Part shown: positions 1 through 8,800 of the stretch, in pieces | How positions within the stretch are numbered: the stretch's first letter is position 1 | Layout of the letters: every line of letters starts with the position of its first letter | Source of the DNA: an uncultured Veillonella sp. | GTDB lineage: Bacteria; Bacillota; Negativicutes; Veillonellales; Veillonellaceae | Reading direction: 5' to 3' | NCBI GenBank assembly: GCA_900550455.1 | Contig: URSE01000024.1 | Span: 1-14,942 of the forward strand | Length of the DNA stretch: 14,942 nucleotides | Position numbers and translations under genes: made by a program | Notes under the pieces: generated by a model | Seen by the model: the letters and a program-made list of their open reading frames with translations, nothing else | Databases searched by the model: none | Told to the model about the DNA's origin: nothing

Positions 1-2147
1 GATCTCACAACTGTAACGGAACTAAATGCCATTGCTGTGCCTGCAATCATAGGATTTAATGCACCGATGGCAGCCAATGGAATACCAATGCAGTTAAAGA
101 TCAATGCCCAGAATAGATTTTGTTTAATATTAGTCATAGTCTTACGGCTGAGGCGTACTGCTTGTACTAGTGTGTGTAAATCATTTCTTACAAGAACGAT
201 ATCTGCTGCCTCTACGGCAATATCTGTACCACTACCGATAGCAAAACCAATATCTGCCGTTACAAGAGCTGGTGCATCATTGATACCATCACCAACCATG
301 CCCACTACCAGACCTTTATCTTGTAACTCTTTTACCTTGCTAGCTTTATCTTGAGGCAAGACTTCTGCAATAACGTGAGTAATACCTGCTTGTTTAGCAA
401 TATATTGAGCTGTACGGCGATTATCACCGGTAAGCATCCACACATCGATACCTTGAGACTGTAATTCTTTTACCACCTCAATAGTTTCTGGACGCAATTC
501 ATCCTCTACAGCCCATAATGCACTGATCACACCATCTACAGCGAGAACAGATACGGAAGCACCTTGTTCTTCATAGTGTAGAATATCATCTTGGACGGCA
601 CTTAGATCATAACCTAATTCAGACATCCAACGGCTATGACCAAGTTGTACAGATACACCTTGATAAGCACCTTGTAAACCTTTACCAGGCACATCACCAA
701 AGCTTTCTAGTTCTATAGCTTTACCTTTATAACCATGATCTTCGCCATAATAAACCATGGCCTTTGCAATTGGATGCGATGTACCACTTTCAAGGGCCAT
801 CATAAGGGACATATTTCTACTTTCATCACCATTATAATTTTTAAAAGCCGTTACATCGAGAACACCTTGCGTAAGAGTGCCAGTTTTATCCATAACGATA
901 GCATCGAGTTTACCAGCTTTTTCAAGATATTCCGCACTCTTGATGAGAACACCATGCTCCGCACCTAAGCCAGAACCTACCATAATAGATGTTGGTGTAG
1001 CGAGACCAAGCGCACAAGGACAAGCGATAACAAGCACTGCTGTAGCATTGATGAGAGCTACATTAACAGAATCGCCTACAATAAAATACCATACAAGGCC
1101 AGTCAATACAGCGAGGCCAATAACGATAGGCACGAAGTATTGAGCTACGATATCTGCAATACGTTGAATACTTGCTTTAGAGGTTTGAGCTTCCTCTACG
1201 ACTTTAATGATTTGAGAGAGCATTGTATCGGAGCCGATACGTTTTGCTTCCATTGTGAAAGCACCGCTCAAGTTAATAGTCGCCCCAATTACCTCGGAGC
1301 CTACTTGTTTTTCTACAGGCAAACTTTCACCGGTAAGCATAGCTTCATCTACAGTAGAATAGCCGTCAGTAATTGTACCATCCACAGGGATTTTTTCGCC
1401 TGCTCTAACTTGTAAAATATCGCCGGCTACTACCTTAGATGTAGGAATATCTACAAACTCACCATCCCGCAATACATGAGCCGTTGCCGGTTGTAAGGCA
1501 ATCAATTTTTGAAGTGCCTCTGAGGTACGCCCTTTTGCAATCTCTTCTAAGAGTTTACCAAGAAGGATAAAGGTAATGAGCCATGCAGAGGTTTCAAAGT
1601 AAATACCCTGTGGGCCTAGCTCTGGATGGAACTGCCAATTATAAATACTAAATAGATAAGCAACAGTCGTCCCCATTACAACGAGAACATCCATGGTAAG
1701 GGCACCATTCTTTACCGCACTCCACGCACTCTTATAGAACATAAGGCCAGGGCCGAACTGAGCAATGGTAGCAAGAATGAACTCTACCCATACTGGCAAG
1801 GCTTGAATGCCAAAACGATGTAATGTCATGTTAATCATCATCGGTACGGCCATACAAGCAGCAATGATAAGACGCGTAATATGAGGTTTTAAATTAACCT
1901 TTTCTATTTCTTGCTTCGTTTCATCTGCCTCTGCAGCACCGAAACCAATATTTGTAATGGCATCAACAATTTGTTGTGATTCTACATTAGAACCGTCTTT
2001 GTATTCAACGCTGCCCTTACGAGTGAGTAGATTAACCTTTACAGATTCTACACCATCAATCTTCGAAACGACGTTTTCAACGCGCTTTACACAAGCAGCA
2101 CAATGCATACCTGTAATATCAAACTCTTGTTTCTTCTTACTCATCAT
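1..2147 (-). CDS. copA: Copper-type P1B ATPase, C-terminus cut by window edge
   Basis: This is a heavy-metal-transporting P-type ATPase, expected to export Cu(I) across the cytoplasmic membrane using ATP. About 715 residues are visible and the frame is still open at base 1, so only the extreme C-terminus is missing. Reading from the start there is one N-terminal metal-binding domain (GMHCAAC, Cys16 and Cys19), hydrophobic segments, the actuator TGES motif, the membrane CPC motif (Cys376-Pro-Cys378) followed by ALGLATPTS, the phosphorylation site DKTGTLT (Asp420), an SHP motif in the nucleotide domain, GDGINDAP (Asp620), and last-helix MAFSS (Met706, Ser710). CPC plus M-x3-S is the signature of Cu(I) pumps rather than Zn/Cd pumps. 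The usual Tyr-Asn pair of the preceding helix reads Phe684-Asn685. Two adjacent ATG codons (2147 and 2144) could start it; an AGAAAGAAG stretch lies just upstream. It is divergent from the yigZ-like gene. No copZ or repressor gene is visible. Confidence 0.93.
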   Translation of the reverse strand, partial: MMSKKKQEFDITGMHCAACVKRVENVVSKIDGVESVKVNLLTRKGSVEYKDGSNVESQQIVDAITNIGFGAAEADETKQEIEKVNLKPHITRLIIAACMAVPMMINMTLHRFGIQALPVWVEFILATIAQFGPGLMFYKSAWSAVKNGALTMDVLVVMGTTVAYLFSIYNWQFHPELGPQGIYFETSAWLITFILLGKLLEEIAKGRTSEALQKLIALQPATAHVLRDGEFVDIPTSKVVAGDILQVRAGEKIPVDGTITDGYSTVDEAMLTGESLPVEKQVGSEVIGATINLSGAFTMEAKRIGSDTMLSQIIKVVEEAQTSKASIQRIADIVAQYFVPIVIGLAVLTGLVWYFIVGDSVNVALINATAVLVIACPCALGLATPTSIMVGSGLGAEHGVLIKSAEYLEKAGKLDAIVMDKTGTLTQGVLDVTAFKNYNGDESRNMSLMMALESGTSHPIAKAMVYYGEDHGYKGKAIELESFGDVPGKGLQGAYQGVSVQLGHSRWMSELGYDLSAVQDDILHYEEQGASVSVLAVDGVISALWAVEDELRPETIEVVKELQSQGIDVWMLTGDNRRTAQYIAKQAGITHVIAEVLPQDKASKVKELQDKGLVVGMVGDGINDAPALVTADIGFAIGSGTDIAVEAADIVLVRNDLHTLVQAVRLSRKTMTNIKQNLFWALIFNCIGIPLAAIGALNPMIAGTAMAFSSVTVVR

Positions 2148-2250
2148 ATCACTTCTTTCTACTAGAATTTTCAAAGATATATGTTCCTATATATCTATAT
2201 AAGTCAGAAACTCATAGTAGACATATCATACATCGGTAACAGAGTATTTT

Positions 2251-2312
2251 ATAAACACGTATAGTTTATTATATGAACACATTTACATGAGTATTCATTC
2301 ATACGTGTTTAT
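2251..2312. repeat. 12-base perfect inverted repeat in the copA upstream region
   Basis: ATAAACACGTAT at 2251-2262 is the exact reverse complement of ATACGTGTTTAT at 2301-2312, with 38 bases between. A third copy, 9 of 12 bases identical, lies at 2273-2284 and reads AAATGTGTTCAT on the minus strand. That is 22 bases, or about two helical turns, upstream of the minus-strand copy at 2262-2251. A minus-strand TATAAT (2273-2268) sits between these two same-strand copies. The arrangement suggests protein-binding boxes controlling the leftward ATPase gene. The binding factor is unknown, and the boxes match neither the CopY consensus (TACAnnTGTA) nor a typical CsoR site. Confidence 0.5.
2268..2273 (-). 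promoter_or_regulatory. Candidate -10 element for the copA-like gene
   Basis: A TATAAT hexamer on the minus strand, about 120 bases before the ATPase start codon, lies between repeat boxes. The sequence 17 bases upstream (GAATAC) is a poor -35, so this promoter may need an activator or may not be the true one. Other AT-rich hexamers nearby, for example TATGAT further downstream, cannot be excluded. The gap is too AT-rich to be certain. Confidence 0.3.
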
Positions 2313-2402
2313 TCTATAATAACATAAATTCTCATTACGTCAATATCCTACTAAATCTAGAGGACTATTCCTTTTTTATAGGGGATTTAACATCTCCCCA
2401 CC

Positions 2403-2432
2403 TATACACAACATTCATAAATAGATTATAAT
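2403..2432 (+). promoter_or_regulatory. Candidate promoter of the yigZ-like gene
   Basis: TATAAT at 2427-2432 is preceded, with an 18-base spacer, by TATACA at 2403-2408, which matches TTGACA in 4 of 6 positions. The start codon is 49 bases downstream of the -10. The -35 overlaps the right arm of an imperfect inverted repeat (TATAGGGGA at 2377-2385 against TCCCCACCTATA at 2395-2406). Confidence 0.45.
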
Positions 2433-2481
2433 AAAGTGATGATGAATAAACATAAACTTTGATTCCAAAGGAGGTGAAACT

Positions 2482-3159
2482 ATGTGTGAATCAATAAGCC
2501 CTATAGTAGAATTCACTTCGGTAGCGAAGGAGTTTCGCCACGAATATGTTGTGGAGAAATCGCGTTTTATCACAACAATATATCCTTGTTCTACAGAAGA
2601 GGAGGCGCAGGCTTTTATTAACCGCATCAACAAAGAATTTTGGGATGCCCGCCACAACTGTACAGCATTTGCTATAGGACCACGCCAAGAGCAACAGCGG
2701 TCCTCAGATGACGGCGAACCATCTGGCACAGCAGGCAAGCCCATTTTGGAAGTCCTCAAGAAAACAAGCTTAACCAACGCGGCCATCGTAGTCACCCGCT
2801 ATTTTGGAGGGATTAAACTTGGGGCAGGCGGTCTTATTCGAGCTTACTCTCACGCAGCGTCCTTAGCTGTCCATGGAGTGCCCAAGCAATTACATACCCT
2901 TCGACAAATCTTACATGTCACACTGGACTACGCACTCTACGGAAATATTGAACGCCTCTTAGTCGATCAGGGCTATAGCTATACTAGCGACTTCGGCGCA
3001 CAGGTAAGCCTAGCCGTTTATGTACCACCCCAGGACTTAGATAGCCTATCAGAGGCCATCACCAATGCCACTGGTGGCAAGGCAATCATTGAATGTGGCA
3101 AGCTACAAGAAGTAAGTCTTCCCTATTTAGAATCGGAGTATATCACCGACAAGGACTGA
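2482..3159 (+). CDS. yigZ: YigZ/IMPACT family protein
   Basis: This is a 225-residue member of the YigZ/YvyE (UPF0029, IMPACT N-terminal) family, a conserved, probably cytoplasmic protein whose biochemical role in bacteria is not settled. The family signatures are clear: DDGEPSGTAGKP at residues 76-87 and the block VVTRYFGGIKLGAGGLIRAY at 103-122, both in the N-terminal IMPACT domain. A smaller C-terminal ferredoxin-like domain typical of bacterial members follows (about residues 140-215). Length is close to that of family members. The ATG is supported by a near-perfect Shine-Dalgarno, AAAGGAGGTGA at 2467-2477, four bases upstream. It is divergent from the copper ATPase gene, and a LysR-type gene follows on the same strand after 50 bases with no obvious terminator between, so the two may be co-transcribed. 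The eukaryotic homologue IMPACT affects GCN2 signalling, but that role should not be transferred to this protein. Confidence 0.92.
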   Translation: MCESISPIVEFTSVAKEFRHEYVVEKSRFITTIYPCSTEEEAQAFINRINKEFWDARHNCTAFAIGPRQEQQRSSDDGEPSGTAGKPILEVLKKTSLTNAAIVVTRYFGGIKLGAGGLIRAYSHAASLAVHGVPKQLHTLRQILHVTLDYALYGNIERLLVDQGYSYTSDFGAQVSLAVYVPPQDLDSLSEAITNATGGKAIIECGKLQEVSLPYLESEYITDKD

Positions 3160-3209
3160 CACGTCTTACTCCCCATCCATATAGAGGTTATAAGAAAAGA
3201 GAGGCTCCT

Positions 3210-4100
3210 ATGGACACATCCTACTACCATAACTTTATCACCCTAATACAAGCTGGCAATATGACACAAGCCGCTGAAATTTTACATATTACCCAACCAG
3301 CCCTTTCCAAACAGCTCAAATATTTAGAAGCCGAATTTGGTACTCCTCTGCTCAAAATTAAGCGGGGCCAACGGGGGGCCAAATTAGAGCTCACCAAAGC
3401 AGGCCGTATATTCTACGACAAGGCACAACAACTTTGCGCCATCGACGAAGAACTCCATAATGAAGTGCGGGCCTTGACCGCTAAGATTGATGGAACCTTA
3501 CGGATTGCTGCCTCAGCCTCTCGATCAACGTCAATTCTACAGCAACACCTTCCAGCCTTTGCACAAAAATACCCGTCCGTCCAATACGCACTTTACGAAG
3601 GGCTCATGGCGGATGTAGTGGAAAAGCTCATTACTGGTGTAGCCGAGTTGGGCATTGTCAACGAACACATGGTAGACCATGAAAAATTTGACATCATCTT
3701 TACCCAAGAAGAGCAACTCTATGCTATCTTCCGAAAGGATGTCTTCTTTGCGGACAAGGATAAGAATGATATTACCTGGAATGATATTAAGAACCGTCCT
3801 CTAGCTCTATCCGGCGGGTCTGTGCGGATGATCAATCAGTCCTCCCTCTCTAATTTAGAAACCCTCAATGTGTCCATCATCTCAACTACTAAGGCTGCCG
3901 CTATCGAATGGGCTGCTACAGGCCGTTCCATAGCCCTAGTACCTATGGAGGAAAAAGAAGCCATTAACCAACGACAAATGATGCGGGTTAAGGTAAAGGA
4001 CTTTTCTGAAACCTTTAAAAAGGCCTTCATCATCCTCAAAGGTCATGCACTATCGCCTGTAGCCCAACAATTTATTGAGTTTTACGAAGCTAACTTATAG
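3210..4100 (+). CDS. LysR-type transcriptional regulator
   Basis: This is a 296-residue LysR-family DNA-binding regulator. The N-terminal winged helix-turn-helix spans about residues 3-60, with the classic run MTQAAEILHITQPALSKQL at 18-36 and the recognition helix around TQPALSKQLKYLE. A periplasmic-binding-protein-like effector domain follows from about residue 90 to 290. The chosen ATG at 3210 gives the canonical family N-terminus; a longer open frame reaching back to 3093 would overlap the yigZ coding end and add residues unlike the family. A purine-rich AAGAAAAGAGAGG stretch precedes the start. LysR regulators often act on a divergent neighbour, but here the upstream gene is on the same strand and the downstream gene (pyrD) is convergent. 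Its target and effector are therefore not evident from context. The effector domain does not let me assign a subfamily by eye. Confidence 0.92.
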   Translation: MDTSYYHNFITLIQAGNMTQAAEILHITQPALSKQLKYLEAEFGTPLLKIKRGQRGAKLELTKAGRIFYDKAQQLCAIDEELHNEVRALTAKIDGTLRIAASASRSTSILQQHLPAFAQKYPSVQYALYEGLMADVVEKLITGVAELGIVNEHMVDHEKFDIIFTQEEQLYAIFRKDVFFADKDKNDITWNDIKNRPLALSGGSVRMINQSSLSNLETLNVSIISTTKAAAIEWAATGRSIALVPMEEKEAINQRQMMRVKVKDFSETFKKAFIILKGHALSPVAQQFIEFYEANL

Positions 4101-4106
4101 AAATTA

Positions 4107-4151
4107 GAAAGGGCCCCTAGCTTAGACAAGATCTAAGCTAGGGGCCCTTTC
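4107..4151. terminator. Bidirectional intrinsic terminator between lysR-type gene and pyrD
   Basis: A perfect 20-bp hairpin (arms 4107-4126 and 4132-4151, loop CAAGA) with a GGGCCCC core lies between two convergent genes. It begins six bases after the regulator's stop codon and ends 16 bases beyond the pyrD stop codon. Rightward transcripts have a T-rich tail (TTTCTTTA). Leftward transcripts have a weaker one (TTTCTAATTT). It should therefore end both transcription units and block antisense read-through. Confidence 0.9.
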
Positions 4152-4167
4152 TTTACTCATATTAGAT

Positions 4168-5118
4168 TTAGTCCACAATCAAGGCACCCGTCAATTGGGA
4201 GACAGATTCAAAGCCTTGCTCTTGACAATAGCTATCCAATTCGCGTGCTATGCGCCCGATAGCCCTAGGATCCACCATGGTAGCAGTCCCTACTTGAACG
4301 GCAGACGCACCGGCCAACATGAATTCTGCAGCATCGGTCCCCGTCATAATACCTCCGAGACCAATGATAGGAATCTTTACAGCCTTGGAGACTTGATGGA
4401 CCATACGAAGAGCCACTGGTTTAACGGCAGGTCCAGAGAAACCACCGTAAACGTTGCCTAAAACTGGACGGCGGGTCCGTGGGTCGATGGCCATACCTAA
4501 GAGGGTATTGATGAGGCTGACCCCATCAGCACCACCAGCCTCACAGGCACGAGCGATTTCAGCAATATCCGTTACATTAGGAGACAGCTTGATAATAATA
4601 GGCTTATTGGTTTTAGCCCTAACGGCCTTAGTGACCATTTCTACTACCTTAGGGTCCACCCCAAATGCCATGCCCTCGCACTCTACATTAGGACAGGATA
4701 CATTAACTTCTAAGCCCGCAATGCCATCTACGGCAAGAGTTTCTGCCATCCAAGCAAACTCATCTACAGAGCCAGCAGACATATTAGCCAAGAGTGGCAC
4801 ATCGTACTTCTGAAGATCAGGAAGGATATGCGCTACAAAATACTCTGCCCCAGGGTTTTCTAGGCCGATAGAATTCAAGAGGCCCGATGGGGTCTCTGCA
4901 ATACGAGTCCCCTTATTGCCAGGCCTCCCCTTAGGGGTTAAGCCTTTGACTGAAATAGCACCCACCTCATTAGATAGATCAAGATAAGGAGCGTATTCAG
5001 GTCCATTGCCAAAGGTCCCAGAAGCAGCAATAATAGGGTTCTTCATCTTGATCCCGCAATAATCGATAGCGAGACAATCAATTGCTTGTACCGTATGATT
5101 TAAATCGCATTCAACCAT
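4168..5118 (-). CDS. pyrD: Dihydroorotate dehydrogenase, class 1B catalytic subunit
   Basis: This FMN-containing subunit oxidises dihydroorotate to orotate, the fourth step of UMP synthesis. In class 1B enzymes it works as a heterotetramer with PyrK, passing electrons to NAD+. The protein has 316 residues, slightly longer at the N-terminus than Bacillus PyrD. Visible features are the SVKGL lysine (Lys58), a phosphate/substrate loop GLLNSIGLENPG (79-90), the catalytic-base cysteine in NVSCPN (Cys142), KLSPNVTD (177-184), and the C-terminal FMN phosphate site GLGGIMTGTDA with VQVGTA (253-279). The cysteine base separates class 1 from the membrane-bound class 2 enzymes, which use serine, and the adjacent pyrK specifies 1B. 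The start codon overlaps the pyrK stop by one base (TAATG), and GAGGAGGTG inside the pyrK end serves as its ribosome site. It is the last gene of the operon. Confidence 0.96.
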   Translation of the reverse strand: MVECDLNHTVQAIDCLAIDYCGIKMKNPIIAASGTFGNGPEYAPYLDLSNEVGAISVKGLTPKGRPGNKGTRIAETPSGLLNSIGLENPGAEYFVAHILPDLQKYDVPLLANMSAGSVDEFAWMAETLAVDGIAGLEVNVSCPNVECEGMAFGVDPKVVEMVTKAVRAKTNKPIIIKLSPNVTDIAEIARACEAGGADGVSLINTLLGMAIDPRTRRPVLGNVYGGFSGPAVKPVALRMVHQVSKAVKIPIIGLGGIMTGTDAAEFMLAGASAVQVGTATMVDPRAIGRIARELDSYCQEQGFESVSQLTGALIVD

Positions 5119-5885
5119 TAGAAGAACACCTCCTCAGCAGGAAATACAGGACCATCCTTACATACCTTATAGCGCTTACCATCGCGCCCATCGCAGGCGC
5201 AACCCAAGCAGCCACCAGTCCCACAGCCCATGCGTTCTTCTAAGGATACCTGGCAAGGCACACCTTGCTCAGCAGCCACCTTGGCAACCCCCTTCATCAT
5301 AGGCATAGGGCCACAAGTCATCACAGAGGTAAAGCTATTAGCCTCAATTAAATTAGGCATAATGGTTGTTGGGAACCCCTTAGTCCCCATAGAGCCATCA
5401 TCTGTGGTGATGTACACCTTAGCAGGTGTATCCTCAAAGAGATCCGCCCAGAAACTTTCACTTTGGTTACGGAAGCCCAAGATTACTTGAGCCTCCTGCC
5501 CCTTTTCCAAATGAGAGGCAATGCACAGCATAGGAGCAATCCCCACACCACCGCCTACGAGGAGCATCTTGGAAGAGGCTTCAAAAGCTTGACCCAAGGG
5601 ACCTAAACAATCTAATTGGTCCCCTACCTTCAAGCGAGTCATCAATTCGGTCCCTTGACCTACAACGCGGTAGAGCAAGGTGATGGTCCCCTTGTCTGCA
5701 TCGAATCCAGCATAGCTAATAGGACGGCGCAACAAAGGCGCCGTCCCCTGGCTTACGCGGACGTTGCAGAACTGACCAATCTTGGCTTCTTTTGCTTGTT
5801 GAGGTGCATGGACATCCATAACCCACACATCACTACCAATTTGGTCATTAGAGAGAATAGTCCCCATTTCTACATAACCGCTCAT
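5118..5885 (-). CDS. pyrK: Dihydroorotate dehydrogenase electron-transfer subunit
   Basis: This FAD and [2Fe-2S] subunit shuttles electrons from PyrD's FMN to NAD+. With the chosen start it has 255 residues, matching Bacillus PyrK (about 256). The order is a ferredoxin-reductase-type FAD domain with RRPIS (53-57), an NAD-binding glycine loop GGGVGIAPM (111-119), CGPMPMM (191-197), and a C-terminal iron-sulfur site with Cys221, Cys226, Cys229 and Cys242 (C-x4-C-x2-C-x12-C) leading into KDGPVF. Cys231 is an extra cysteine nearby. The frame is open upstream to 5921, but the ATG at 5885 gives the family N-terminus, has a GGAGA element before it, and lies one base after the carB stop (TAA-T-ATG). 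That layout fits translational coupling. Confidence 0.95.
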   Translation of the reverse strand: MSGYVEMGTILSNDQIGSDVWVMDVHAPQQAKEAKIGQFCNVRVSQGTAPLLRRPISYAGFDADKGTITLLYRVVGQGTELMTRLKVGDQLDCLGPLGQAFEASSKMLLVGGGVGIAPMLCIASHLEKGQEAQVILGFRNQSESFWADLFEDTPAKVYITTDDGSMGTKGFPTTIMPNLIEANSFTSVMTCGPMPMMKGVAKVAAEQGVPCQVSLEERMGCGTGGCLGCACDGRDGKRYKVCKDGPVFPAEEVFF

Positions 5886-5886
5886 A

Positions 5887-8800
5887 TTATTTCTCCAATC
5901 TGAAATCTTGCATTGCTTCAACGGATTGATTAGCCACGTTCTTACGATCTGCTACAACCCGCAATACTTCCCGGGCCGTATCCAAAGATGTGAGGCATGG
6001 CGTACCCATTTCTACCGCTAAACGGCGTAATTGGAAGCCTTCCCGTTCTGGACGCTTGCCAGCTGTTAAGGTATTCAAAACGAGGTCGATGGAGTCATTT
6101 TTAATGTGATCTGCACAGTTATCTGCCCCTTCGGAAATCTTATTGACTACCTTGCAATCAACGCCATGCTCCTTGAAGTAGCGACCAGTACCACCTGTGG
6201 CTTCAATATGGTACCCCAACTCGATAAAGCCCTTAGCGAGGTTAGCTGCTTCTTCCTTATCCCGATCTGCTACGGTCATAAGGATAGTCCCATCTTCAGG
6301 AATCCGCATTTTAGCCCCGTTAATGGCCTTATAAAGAGCTTCAGAGTAGGTGCGCCCAATCCCCATAACTTCGCCTGTGGACTTCATTTCAGGTCCCAAA
6401 GCGATTTCTACGAGGCCCATCTTAGAGAAGGAGAATACTGGCGCTTTTACGGCTACCAAGTCACGGCTTGGTACCAAGCCAGATGGCAGGCCTAAATCCT
6501 TAAGGCTAGCCCCTAAAGCGATACGGGTAGCACATTCCACCATGTTGATACCAGTAACCTTGGAGAGGAATGGTACAGTCCGAGAGGACCGAGGGTTAAC
6601 TTCAATAACGTTGAGTTCTCCTTCAGCGGATACGATGTATTGAATATTGAGAACCCCTTTAACATTAAGACCAATCGCAATGCGACGGGTGTAGTCTACG
6701 ATTTGGTCAATCAATTCTTGGCTCAAGTGTTGGGCAGGATATACAGCCATGGAGTCACCAGAGTGGACCCCAGCCCGTTCGATTTGTTCCATAATACCAG
6801 GAATACAAACGTCTTCTCCATCAGCGATAGCATCGACTTCTACTTCCATACCCACCATGTAGCGGTCAATCAAAACAGGGTGTTCCTTAGAAGCTACAAC
6901 CGCTTCTTTCATATACTTGTTGAGTTCTGCATCGTTGTAAACGATTTCCATGGCCCGACCGCCCAATACATAGGATGGACGTACAATCAATGGATATTGT
7001 AATTTCTTTGCTGCTTCCAAGGCTTCTTCGTCAGAAGTAACCAAAGCCCCTACAGGACGAGAAATCCCTAATTTAGCCAAGAGTTCATCAAACCGTTCCC
7101 GATCTTCTGCCATATCGATTGCATCAACAGAAGTACCGAGGATCTTAACGCCACGTTCTGCCAAAGGCCCTGCTAAGTTGATCGCTGTTTGACCACCAAA
7201 TTGAGCAATAACCCCTGCCGGTTGTTCCTTGCGGATAACTTCCATCACATCCTCTACAGTCAATGGTTCAAAGTAGAGGGAGTCAGATGTATCAAAGTCA
7301 GTAGATACAGTTTCTGGGTTGTTATTGATAATAATAGATTTTTTACCAGCCTTGCGAAGGGCCCACGCAGAATGAACAGAACAGTAGTCGAATTCAACCC
7401 CTTGCCCAATCCGGATAGGACCAGAACCCAAGACGATAACACCTTCTTGGCCCAATGGTTTCACTTCATCTTCTCTAGCATAGGCAGAGTAGTAGTATGG
7501 TGTCTTCGCATCAAACTCAGCAGCACAAGTATCTACATACTTATAGGTTGGGAAGAGTTTCATCGCTTCCCGCTTAGCCAATATAGCTTCCGCTGTGGTA
7601 TTAGCATAGCGTGCGATGACCGCATCAGGCATAGAGTAACGCTTAGCCGTTGTAAGATTGCTTTCTGTCACTCCATTAGCCGCCAAATCTTTTTCTAAGA
7701 CTACAATGTTTTTAATCTTTTCAATGAACCAGATGTCAATCTTGGTGATATAGTGGATTTTCTCCACGGAAATGCCCCGGCGAAGAGCTTCTGCTACCAC
7801 ATAAATCCGCTCATCATCCACCAAGTGGAGGCGTTCGATGATTTGTTCCATGCTTTCATGAGCAATTTTAGGCAAAGCAATGTGATCAAGGCCAATTTCA
7901 AGAGAGCGAATAGCTTTCAGGAGGGAGCCTTCCATGGTCCGGTCAATAGCCATAACTTCACCAGTGGCCTTCATTTGTGTGCCCAAGGTGCGGTCTGCCA
8001 GGTTGAACTTATCGAATGGCCAACGAGGGAACTTGGTAACTACATAGTCCAAGGTTGGTTCGAAGCAGGCCTTGGTTTCGCCAGTAATGGCATTTTCAAT
8101 CTGATCCAAGGTCATACCCGTAGCTATCTTAGCGGCTACACGAGCAATCGGATAGCCTGTTGCCTTAGAAGCCAAGGCAGAAGAACGAGATACGCGAGGA
8201 TTTACTTCAATAACGATATATTCGTTTGTGTCTGGATTCAACGCGTATTGAACGTTACAGCCCCCTTCAATTTCCAAGTAGCGGATAATATCAACCGCTG
8301 CTGTCCGGAGCATTTGGTACTGAATATCGTTCAATGTTTGCGATGGTGCTACAACTATAGAGTCCCCTGTATGAACGCCCACTGGATCGATGTTTTCCAT
8401 GTTACATACGATAATGCAGTTGTTAGCAGAATCCCGCATCACCTCATATTCAATTTCTTTCCAACCCGCTACAGACCGTTCCACCAGAATTTGGTGAATT
8501 GGGGACAACTTAATGCCACGACGAGCAATTTCGTACATTTCATCTTCGTCGTGAGCAATACCGCCACCAGTACCGCCCATAGTAAACGCTGGACGAATGA
8601 TGATTGGATAACCAATGCGATTAGCGAAGACAACCGCTTCCTCCAAATCGGTGAAGATATCGGATTCTGGTACAGGTTGGCCAATCCGCTGCATAGCAGC
8701 CTTGAAGAGTTCCCGGTCTTCCGCTTGCTTAATAGCTGCTAGAGAGGTCCCCAAGAGGCGCACTCCATACTCTTCAAGGACGCCCGCTTCGGATAACTCT

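Noticed and set aside
1..2481. Possible lower GC of the copA region as a sign of transfer
   Set aside because: Counting a few lines by eye gives roughly 40-43% against 43-52% in sampled pyr lines. The samples are too few and overlap, and no mobile element or boundary repeat is visible.
2415..2795. 126-codon minus-strand frame opposite yigZ
   Set aside because: It overlaps the conserved IMPACT-domain coding sequence and has no recognisable features.
3093..3209. Longer LysR-type protein starting at 3093
   Set aside because: It would overlap the end of the yigZ gene and add 39 residues before the canonical family start at 3210.
5886..5921. PyrK with 12 extra N-terminal residues
   Set aside because: The extension lies inside the carB 3' end. 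The shorter form matches family length and follows the carB stop by one base.
7753..8742. 329-codon open frame on the plus strand inside carB
   Set aside because: It is antisense to a fully conserved carB and has no recognisable motif. It is a by-product of carB codon use, like the other plus-strand frames across the pyr genes.
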